A DNA stretch of 15,892 nucleotides from M3 sp964637445 (GTDB taxonomy: Bacteria > Bacteroidota > Bacteroidia > Bacteroidales > Muribaculaceae), in NCBI GenBank assembly GCA_964637445.1, contig CAZWWS010000054.1, forward strand, positions 1 through 15,892, given 5' to 3'. Below, piece by piece: positions 8,999 to 14,477 of this stretch (its first letter is position 1; each line of letters opens with the position of its first letter). A model generated the notes under the pieces. That model did no database searches, was not told the DNA's origin, and saw nothing but the letters and a program-made list of their open reading frames with translations. A program made the position numbers and the translations under genes.

Positions 8999-9028
8999 AC
9001 ATAAGGCTTCGCAATATTATCCTTATGT
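8999..9028 (-). terminator. inverted repeat downstream of the toxin-antitoxin-like cassette, possible terminator
   Basis: ACATAAGG (8999-9006) and CCTTATGT (9021-9028) form a perfect 8-bp stem with a 14-base loop. In the minus direction it lies about 50 bases after the last cassette gene, and TCTTATGTCTTATTTTT follows the stem. The T run is offset from the stem, so it may be a weak terminator or merely an inverted repeat. CTTATGT recurs as a short direct repeat here. Confidence 0.35.
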
Positions 9029-9069
9029 CCAAAAAATCAGTGCTCTTCCGTGCCCTTCTGTGAGCCGAT
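9025..9069 (+). repeat. left copy of an imperfect direct repeat flanking the cassette
   Basis: This starts ATGTCCAAAAAATCAGTG and ends GTGAGCCGAT. It aligns in the same orientation with 10312-10352 (ATGTCAAAAAAATCTGTG, ending ATGAGCCCAT), with a few substitutions and short gaps in the middle. It begins 9 bases beyond the stop codon of the last cassette gene. Similar CTTCCGTG/CTGTGAGCC-type strings are, in my recollection, dispersed between genes in many Bacteroidales genomes, so it may be a genome-wide repeat and not an attachment site. Confidence 0.5.
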
Positions 9070-9077
9070 GGTTGATG

Positions 9078-9320
9078 TCATTCGGTCAGGTCACGGAGTG
9101 TACCTCTTTGTAGTTCGGCTTTGAAAGTCTCATAGACGTAAGCCGGACTCTCGATATACATATCTGTCTTGCGATTGCATAGCTTTTCAAAAGTTTCAGA
9201 ATTATGAAAAAGCAACAACGCTTCCTTTAGTCCAATTTTTTCGTCTGTGATAATATATTCCACAACTTTTGTCGTAATGTACTCAACCAAAAAGTTAAAG
9301 TTGTTATCCTCGGTTTTCAT
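9078..9320 (-). CDS. small helical protein, third gene of the toxin-antitoxin-like cassette
   Basis: An 80-residue protein of unknown function. It begins at an ATG that overlaps the stop of the preceding gene by four bases (ATGA, 9320-9317), so its translation is probably coupled to that of the DUF3990 protein. The sequence looks entirely alpha-helical. Residues 9-40 form two amphipathic stretches (FLVEYITTKVVEYIITDEK), and a distinctive C-terminal motif YIESPAYVYETFKAEL lies at about 55-70. I recall small proteins with an SPxYVYE-type motif beside DUF3990 genes, but I cannot name a family for it. There is no signal peptide or membrane segment. By position and size it could be an antitoxin, an accessory subunit or a chaperone of the putative enzyme. 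This is inference from context only. Confidence 0.82.
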   Translation of the reverse strand: MKTEDNNFNFLVEYITTKVVEYIITDEKIGLKEALLLFHNSETFEKLCNRKTDMYIESPAYVYETFKAELQRGTLRDLTE

Positions 9321-9793
9321 AATCTTTTGATATAGTTGAGCGAACGCTCTGTGGCAAAGAAATATTGTGAATTCAAATCCTTATATATCAGCCCGGCTAC
9401 TACGGCATCGAGGTCAATGATCTCCATATCATAAAGTCCAAATAATCGAGCCATTCTATCATCGGCAACCGGACCGATAACAATATCATAATCATGTCTG
9501 AACGTGTCGATGCTTTGTTTGCGGTTTGCCATTACGAATAGCGCCCACTCTTTGTCCGGATTGTCAAATACTTTTATGCTCAATCCATCAGAAACTGCGG
9601 CATCCATATTAAATTCAAATTCAGAAACTGTGGCTGTACCTCCAAAGCGATCAGCAATTCGTTTTGACCAATACACAGCTTGCTCATAGAGATGTGTAGT
9701 ATAAAACCCTTTACCAAAGTCTTTATACTTTTTCCCTTGCGACAAATCAATTTGTTCGATGATTTGATTGGAACCATGATAAAGTTTTATCAT
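9317..9793 (-). CDS. DUF3990 protein, ADP-ribosyltransferase-like putative toxin
   Basis: A 158-residue cytoplasmic protein with the hallmarks of the DUF3990 family: LYHGSN at the N-terminus (His6), then YKDFGKGFYTTHLYEQAVYW (23-42), VIGPVADDR (105-113) and SQYFFATERSL near the C-terminus (Gln143). The order YHG, GKGFYTT and late QYxFxT resembles the three motifs around the NAD+ pocket of ADP-ribosyltransferases, and Pfam, as I recall, groups DUF3990 with that superfamily. The likely activity is transfer of ADP-ribose from NAD+ to an unknown target, so it is a candidate toxin. The gene overlaps its neighbours by four bases on each side (ATGA at 9793-9790 and 9320-9317), giving a tight three-gene operon led by an XRE-type regulator. 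Codon use is clearly more A+T-rich than in the flanking genes. The catalytic assignment rests on motif resemblance only. Confidence 0.85.
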   Translation of the reverse strand: MIKLYHGSNQIIEQIDLSQGKKYKDFGKGFYTTHLYEQAVYWSKRIADRFGGTATVSEFEFNMDAAVSDGLSIKVFDNPDKEWALFVMANRKQSIDTFRHDYDIVIGPVADDRMARLFGLYDMEIIDLDAVVAGLIYKDLNSQYFFATERSLNYIKRL

Positions 9794-10218
9794 ATCACCT
9801 TTCCTCCATTTCGCTTACAGATGGCATACATATCGTCTACACAATCTTGCAATGACAACTGATGCTCGGTCTCGTAATTATCTATCGAAAACTGTAGCCC
9901 TTTGAATCTTGACAGATAATTGCATGCTTCCTTTTGGGTGAGGTTATATTGGCGAGCAAACATACCAATACACATGACGACGTAATGAATAACATCGGTT
10001 GTAATTGGCCGGTTTTGTTTTAACTCTATCTCTGCTGAAACGTCCAATGCTTCCGATAGCTTATTGATAGTGCTGAAAGTGAGACCTCTTCCGTTTTCGA
10101 TCTTTGAGATTTCGGATTTTGTCACACCAACCTTATCGCCAAGCTGCTCCTGAGTGAGACCTAACTCTTTTCTTCGGCTTAAAAACAAAGAACCTATTTC
10201 ATCAATCCTATTTGCCAT
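9790..10218 (-). CDS. XRE-family HTH regulator with C-terminal DUF3791-like domain, putative antitoxin
   Basis: A 142-residue protein starting at ATG 10218. Residues about 8-62 are a Cro/C1-type helix-turn-helix (LTQEQLGDKVGVTKSEISKI, then ENGRGLTFSTINKLSEAL), which binds operator DNA. Residues about 74-142 are a second domain (VIHYVVMCIGMFARQYNLTQ, then YETEH and DDMYAICKRNGG). Its pattern of a helical start, a Y-E-x-x-H motif and a late DD is like DUF3791, a small family often encoded next to DUF3990 proteins. So the regulator seems to be fused to the domain that normally partners the putative toxin, as in antitoxins that both neutralise the toxin and repress the operon. It is the first gene of the cassette, and a palindromic operator lies within its promoter. 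The HTH call is firm; the DUF3791 match is by eye. Confidence 0.88.
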   Translation of the reverse strand: MANRIDEIGSLFLSRRKELGLTQEQLGDKVGVTKSEISKIENGRGLTFSTINKLSEALDVSAEIELKQNRPITTDVIHYVVMCIGMFARQYNLTQKEACNYLSRFKGLQFSIDNYETEHQLSLQDCVDDMYAICKRNGGKVI

Positions 10219-10244
10219 GTCGGTATAATTACTCTCTATAAATA

Positions 10245-10280
10245 CAAAGTTAATAAAAAGTTTCCAATATTGGCAACAAA
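10245..10280 (-). promoter_or_regulatory. promoter of the toxin-antitoxin-like cassette
   Basis: TAACTTTG (10252-10245, minus) is an exact -7 box lying 26 bases before the ATG of the HTH gene. The -33 element is TTTGTTG (10280-10274): the TTG nearest to the -7 box is 21 bases upstream of it. The predicted leader is about 20 bases. Confidence 0.6.
10260..10277. promoter_or_regulatory. palindromic operator in the cassette promoter
   Basis: GTTTCCAATATTGGCAAC is an 18-bp palindrome with mismatch only at the fourth base from each end; the 10-bp core CCAATATTGG is perfect. It fills most of the spacer between the -33 and -7 boxes, where a bound repressor would block RNA polymerase. Its size suits a dimer of the XRE-type protein encoded immediately downstream. 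Autoregulation is inferred. Confidence 0.6.
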
Positions 10281-10311
10281 TTTATAGCTTAAATGTTCGA
10301 CACTCTATTTA

Positions 10312-10352
10312 ATGTCAAAAAAATCTGTGTTCGTGCCATCTATGAGCCCATC
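10312..10352 (+). repeat. right copy of the imperfect direct repeat flanking the cassette
   Basis: ATGTCAAAAAAATCTGTG through ATGAGCCCAT matches 9025-9069 in the same orientation. The 12-mer CTCTTCCGTGCC inside the left copy (9043-9054) is missing here but occurs exactly at 10373-10384, just beyond this copy. Together the copies bracket all three genes, their promoter and the operator. Confidence 0.5.
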
Positions 10353-10396
10353 ATTCATCTTTGCTCTTTCCACTCTTCCGTGCCTATTTGACAACG

Positions 10397-10436
10397 AAAT
10401 CGCGGAGGGGACGTTGCGTAGCCCCCTCCGCGATTT
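10397..10436 (-). terminator. long perfect hairpin downstream of the YD-like repeat gene
   Basis: AAATCGCGGAGGGG (10397-10410) pairs without mismatch with CCCCTCCGCGATTT (10423-10436) across 12 bases. It lies 27 bases beyond the stop codon of the minus-strand gene that ends at 10464. The T run is only three bases, so it may act as an RNA-stabilising or insulating hairpin as well as a terminator, and it could work in both directions. Confidence 0.6.
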
Positions 10437-10463
10437 GTGTATGAGTGACGATGACGTAGGTCG

Positions 10464-11870
10464 TTATCGTTTGATGACTTTTGAAGTCTTTGAGCCTTGC
10501 TTGATGAGGTAAAGACCTGCCGGGAGTTGGTCGCTTGAAGCGTCGATGCGGATGCCTTGCAAATTGTAGATCTCTTCCGGAGCGTCGGTGCTGTCGATAT
10601 TTATGTCGTCGATTGCAGCCACGTCGTAGAAGTCTTTGGCTATAATCTTGAGGAACGGAACGTATTCCTCAGCGTCGATGTCGTATTCGTAGTGAATCTG
10701 CTCAATCGGATAGCTGCCATATTCGTCTGAATAGGTGTAATCATATTTTGCACCGCCCATCAGCTCGCCATCTTCATAACCGACAGCTTCGGTTTCTCTG
10801 CCGTATTGGTCGATTGTTATGATCTCTTCTTCGTCGTACACAAATTCATCTTCCGTGAGCACTTGGTCTCCATTCAAGTCTTCGTAGGCTTCACACTTTT
10901 TTGTGTAGCTGCCGTTGGCATCGGTGTAGGTGACGGTGTAAGTCTCATTGGCGTATGGGTCGGTGGTGTAGATATATGAGTAAGAGTAGTCGCCGTTTTC
11001 TTGATATTCGGCTTCGATGTTGCCGGTAATTTCACCCTCTTGATAGACGGTGGCTTTCTTCAAGCGGTTGTTGCCGGTAAAAAATTCTTCGAGATCATTG
11101 ATCACTACTATCTGTCCATCGGTTGTGTACCATTGCATATCAGCAAGCATAAACTTTTCTTCCATTGTGTAGCCGATGCCGTTGTACACAAGTTCTTCAT
11201 ATTTCCATGTGTAGGCAAGACCGGACTCATTGTAAGTGATTGCAGTGCGATGGGTAAGTTCGTAGTTGTCCATGAAATAGGTATGAATCTCCAAGCCGGT
11301 GATGTTGCCTTGCGCGTTGCGAGTCAACACTTTCTTGTAGTGGTGGCCATCGTTGAATACGACCCATTCGCCTTCTTCGCCCTCTGCTTCGGGTTCTGTC
11401 CAACCATAGTTTTGGCTGTCGATGATGAAGTTGGTGAGTCGGCTGTCATAGGTGGTCAGTCGCTTGTTGGAATAGCAATATGGCTCATCCTCTTCCGAAT
11501 ACGAGTCGATTTCAGAGACTACCTTGTCGTTTTCGTTGAAAATGCGCTCGGTCTTAGTCTTTGAGAAGCCATCGTCGTAGATTTCGGTCACCTTGTTGCC
11601 TCGCTCATCGTAGGTGTAGAAGTAGTCACCTTCGTGTGAGTATTCGCCTCCGTCGTATATCCATTCCTCTTCTTGTGCGGGAAGCCATAGTGCCGAGGTG
11701 GTCGACAGGGTTGTTATTTGGTTTTTACGCTCTGCTGCCGATCTGTTTTTGAGTGCCTTGACTTTGGCGGCTACGGATGTAGAGGTGTTGCGGAAACTGA
11801 ATTTTGGCTGTGCCGTGGCTGTAGTGCCGGCAAGCGCGAGTGTTAAAATTGCAAGAGTAAAAATTCTCAT
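10464..11870 (-). CDS. secreted acidic YD-like repeat protein with short T9SS-like tail
   Basis: A 468-residue protein with a signal peptide (MRIFTLAILTLALAGTTATA, cleavage probably before QPKFSF). The mature part is rich in Tyr, Asp and Glu and carries irregular repeats such as YTYDERGNKVTEIYDDG, ITYNESGLAYTWKY and IDQYGRETEAVGYEDG, resembling the YD (RHS-like) beta-hairpin repeats of surface proteins. Residues 331-342 (DLNGDQVLTEDE) match an EF-hand calcium loop, with acidic or oxygen ligands at positions 1, 3, 5, 9 and 12. The protein ends in EEIYNLQGIRID, then LPAGLYLIKQG, the short T9SS-like tail seen in two other proteins of this window. Export and cell-surface location are inferred. 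No enzyme motif was seen, and I cannot assign a function. It has its own promoter and a hairpin at its 3' end, so it is probably monocistronic. Confidence 0.88.
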   Translation of the reverse strand: MRIFTLAILTLALAGTTATAQPKFSFRNTSTSVAAKVKALKNRSAAERKNQITTLSTTSALWLPAQEEEWIYDGGEYSHEGDYFYTYDERGNKVTEIYDDGFSKTKTERIFNENDKVVSEIDSYSEEDEPYCYSNKRLTTYDSRLTNFIIDSQNYGWTEPEAEGEEGEWVVFNDGHHYKKVLTRNAQGNITGLEIHTYFMDNYELTHRTAITYNESGLAYTWKYEELVYNGIGYTMEEKFMLADMQWYTTDGQIVVINDLEEFFTGNNRLKKATVYQEGEITGNIEAEYQENGDYSYSYIYTTDPYANETYTVTYTDANGSYTKKCEAYEDLNGDQVLTEDEFVYDEEEIITIDQYGRETEAVGYEDGELMGGAKYDYTYSDEYGSYPIEQIHYEYDIDAEEYVPFLKIIAKDFYDVAAIDDINIDSTDAPEEIYNLQGIRIDASSDQLPAGLYLIKQGSKTSKVIKR

Positions 11871-11912
11871 AAGCTGATTGTGTTTAAGTTGGATTATTGA
11901 TTGATTTTGGAC

Positions 11913-11944
11913 GCAAGTTAGCGATTTTGTACGATATAATCAAA
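11913..11944 (-). promoter_or_regulatory. predicted promoter of the YD-like repeat gene
   Basis: On the minus strand TTTG (11944-11941) is followed after 20 bases by TAACTTGC (11920-11913), a near match to TAnnTTTG. The ATG lies 42 bases downstream, the same spacing as in the nfnA promoter. Confidence 0.5.
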
Positions 11945-11952
11945 TATATCGA

Positions 11953-11983
11953 GCAAAAATCCATCAAAAACACGTGATTGATG
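11953..11983 (-). terminator. weak intrinsic terminator after the beta-helix lipoprotein gene
   Basis: On the minus strand CATCAA (11983-11978) pairs with TTGATG (11967-11962), followed by GATTTTTGC. It begins 8 bases past the stop codon of the lipoprotein gene. The stem is only six base pairs. Confidence 0.35.
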
Positions 11984-11991
11984 CAAAAATG

Positions 11992-13425
11992 CTACGGCTC
12001 TGTTTCTTCCTCAGCCGGGGTGTAGACGTAGGCGCCGAGGTCGGGCATCGAGCCGCGTGGCAGTCCGTAGATGTCGGTATCTGCTTGCGGCAAAGTGAGC
12101 GCCGGGTCGGCAGCGGCGATGGCTGGCGACTCATTGCGTAGGCGGTAATCGAAGATATAGTCTTCGCGAACGGTGTAAAACAGCGGGTCTGTATCCCACA
12201 AGCAGGCGATGAAGTTGTCATCGTCTGTGCCTGCCGATTTCAGCAGGCAGGAGCGGATGGCGACAGCCGTGCCGGTCAGGTCGCCGTGCGATAGCTCAGA
12301 GCCGAGTCCATAGATGATGGAGTTGGTGATGGCGGCAGTGAGCAGTGGCAGTCCGGAGCCATCGTCGCTGTCGGCATTGACATGAGAGAAGTTGATAATG
12401 GGGGTGGAGGGCACTGCAAACAGGTAGTAGTTGGAGAATGTGCAGTGATTGAACGTGTGATTGCCTCCGTGAAGCCACACTACGCCGGTGGCGGCTTCGG
12501 CCAGTTCACATCCTATCGCTACAATGTCGGAGTGATAAGCGGTGAGCGAGCTGCCCGATGAGTTGCGTAGCACACAGTTCACCATCGTGAGTGCCGGTGT
12601 CGACGACGACGCTATCGAGTCGACTTGCACTCCGTATGAGCTGTTGCGAATTGAGGTGTGCGACATGATATTGCCACGACTTGTGGGGGAGAATGTCACT
12701 CCGCCCCATTGTCCCGACATGATTTCGTAGTTGATCTTGCCCACCACATTGTCGGTGCGGTCGCCTCGCATGGCAATGAAGGCTTCCGGTGTGCCGTTGC
12801 AGATGAGTGTGCCGTCGACGCGCAAGTGTGCTTTGTCGTGGAAATAGAGCGTCACGCCCGGGTCGATGGTGAGAGTGACGCCCTCGGCCACGATGAGGCT
12901 GTCGTAGATCTGATAGGGACGCTCGGCTGTGAGTCGGGTGTCGGTGTCGACGACTTTGCCTTTAAGACGATTGATATCTTGCCCCTCGGCGCGAAGCACC
13001 ACGGTAGAGGTGATGCCATTGGTGAGGAAGTCGAGATGATCCTCGACCAATAGCGGAGAGTTGGTGCCATTGGCCGGGAGGGTGGCTTCGACAAGCACGA
13101 ATATCGAGTCGTTGGGGCGAATCTCCACGTTGGCAAACTCGCGAGCACTGATGCCGTCGACGTTCAGACGGAACACTTCCGTGCCCTTGCGGAGCGCAAT
13201 CGACGAGATGCGCAGGTTTTTGTCGGCGCGGTTGTAGACCATGAAGCTGTAGGTCGGAGTGCCGGCTTCGGTGAAGACTGTGCCGAGATTGAGCGTGTCG
13301 GTCGAGAATGTCGGCTGGTCGGAGGCATCGGTGGTGAAGCCGTCCTCGATACACGACGACAGCAGTATTGTGAATGTGGCTGCGATTGCTGCCACGATGA
13401 GTCGGAGTTGTGATTTGTGGTTCAT
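11992..13425 (-). CDS. surface lipoprotein with ASH-like domain and right-handed parallel beta-helix
   Basis: A 477-residue lipoprotein. The N-terminus has a type II signal with lipobox LSSC (Cys25). The residues after the Cys (IEDG) are acidic, as in Bacteroidetes lipoprotein export signals, so an outward-facing position is possible. Residues about 38-148 (TLNLGTVFTEAGTPTYSFMV) look like a DUF1573/ASH-type Ig-like domain. Residues about 155-400 carry the short strand repeats of a parallel beta-helix (EGVTLTIDPGVTLYFHDKAH, then WGGVTFSP and CVLRNSSGSSL). The end has DPLF, RLRNESPAIAAAD, DIYGLPRG and PDLGAYVY, the usual close of choice-of-anchor Q beta-helix proteins. Such folds often bind or cleave polysaccharide, but no catalytic residues can be identified. 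The gene diverges from an acyltransferase gene 110 bases away, and the two might share control. No exact promoter box was found between them. Confidence 0.88.
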   Translation of the reverse strand: MNHKSQLRLIVAAIAATFTILLSSCIEDGFTTDASDQPTFSTDTLNLGTVFTEAGTPTYSFMVYNRADKNLRISSIALRKGTEVFRLNVDGISAREFANVEIRPNDSIFVLVEATLPANGTNSPLLVEDHLDFLTNGITSTVVLRAEGQDINRLKGKVVDTDTRLTAERPYQIYDSLIVAEGVTLTIDPGVTLYFHDKAHLRVDGTLICNGTPEAFIAMRGDRTDNVVGKINYEIMSGQWGGVTFSPTSRGNIMSHTSIRNSSYGVQVDSIASSSTPALTMVNCVLRNSSGSSLTAYHSDIVAIGCELAEAATGVVWLHGGNHTFNHCTFSNYYLFAVPSTPIINFSHVNADSDDGSGLPLLTAAITNSIIYGLGSELSHGDLTGTAVAIRSCLLKSAGTDDDNFIACLWDTDPLFYTVREDYIFDYRLRNESPAIAAADPALTLPQADTDIYGLPRGSMPDLGAYVYTPAEEETEP

Positions 13426-13535
13426 AAGTGTAGTTATTCTTAGAATTTAACGATATAAAGGTTTAGATATTGTTTATTACGGATGAAATATGCTAAGATG
13501 GATTTGGCAGAGTGGCGGTTATTTCGTAATATTGC

Positions 13536-14477
13536 ATGGTCATTAATAGCAAATCAATGGAAGTAGAGAGAATCGACGCTACGGAATATCGTGCCTGTTT
13601 CAAGACGCCGAGCCATGTGTATAACTCGATGGAATTTATCGAGCTGAATGCTTATAAGTGCGACAAGGTGCATTATCTGGCATTCCGTGACAGCAAGTTA
13701 CGGCTTGGGCTTGCTTTGGGCGAACGCTCCGGAAGGCTGTTGTCGCCGTTTTCGGCTCCGTTCGGCGGGTGGTGCTACAATCGTGAGCAGCGTATCGATT
13801 GCGTTGAAGCGGCTTCCGACGCTCTGTTGCGCTACTGTCGGGAGCGGAAACTCGACTTGTCGATGACATTGCCCCCCGACATCTATGCCGGCTCGATGGG
13901 CGCGAAGATGGTGAGCGCTTTGGTGCGCTCGGGTGCGAAGATCGAATATCTCGACCTTAACTATCACTATGATATGCGCGACTTTGCCCGCTTTGAGGAC
14001 AATCTCGACAGCTCCACGCGCAATAAGCTGCACCATTCGATGGCTCAAGGCTTCAGCTTTGAGCTTACCGACGATGTGGCGCGCGCCTATGAGGTGATAC
14101 GTCGCAACCGAGAGGCGCGCGGATTTCCATTGCGTATGTCGCTTGCCGATGTGATGGCTACGGTGAAGGTGGTGAAGGCCGACTTTTTTGTGATGACGCT
14201 CGACGGCGTCGATGTGGCGGCGGCACAAGTGTTTCACGTAGCTCCTCAAGTGGTGCAGGTGATCTATTGGGGCGATATCCCCGAATATTCACCTCTGCGG
14301 GCGATGAACTGCTTCTCTTATCGCTTGTTGTCACACTATCACTCTGCCGGTATGGCTGTGGTGGATATCGGCCCGGCATCGTCTGACGGAGTCCCCAACT
14401 ACGGACTGTGTGAGTTTAAGGAAAACATCGGATGCCGAACCGCGTTGAAGCCCACGCTGAGTTATAAAGCGAGTTGA
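13536..14477 (+). CDS. GNAT/FemAB-like acyltransferase
   Basis: A 313-residue cytoplasmic protein. ATG 13536 was chosen; ATG 13557 (MEVERIDATEYRACF) would give 306 residues and is equally possible. The sequence resembles the double-GNAT proteins related to FemAB (Acetyltransf_6 type). Features are an N-terminal region with YNSMEFIELNA, a long loop SPFSAPFGG, the stretch LDSSTRNKLHHSMAQGFSFE (about 160-180), and a C-terminal acyl-transfer fold with VDVAAAQVFHV and VIYWGDIPEYSPLRAMNCFS. Members use acyl-CoA or aminoacyl-tRNA to modify small molecules, lipids or cell-wall precursors; the substrate here is not evident. It has no signal peptide. Its 3' end overlaps the convergent alcohol dehydrogenase gene by 16 bases, and no terminator lies between them. 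It diverges from the beta-helix lipoprotein gene. Confidence 0.75.
   Translation: MVINSKSMEVERIDATEYRACFKTPSHVYNSMEFIELNAYKCDKVHYLAFRDSKLRLGLALGERSGRLLSPFSAPFGGWCYNREQRIDCVEAASDALLRYCRERKLDLSMTLPPDIYAGSMGAKMVSALVRSGAKIEYLDLNYHYDMRDFARFEDNLDSSTRNKLHHSMAQGFSFELTDDVARAYEVIRRNREARGFPLRMSLADVMATVKVVKADFFVMTLDGVDVAAAQVFHVAPQVVQVIYWGDIPEYSPLRAMNCFSYRLLSHYHSAGMAVVDIGPASSDGVPNYGLCEFKENIGCRTALKPTLSYKAS

Noticed and set aside
10312..10512. 66-codon plus-strand open frame beginning in the right direct repeat
   Set aside because: It crosses the long hairpin and runs into the 3' end of the minus-strand gene, and the product shows no family features.
11001..11564. 187-codon plus-strand open frame opposite the YD-like repeat gene
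   Set aside because: It is antisense to a secreted protein with clear signal peptide and sorting tail. Its hydrophobic look comes from the complement of Asp/Glu/Tyr-rich codons.
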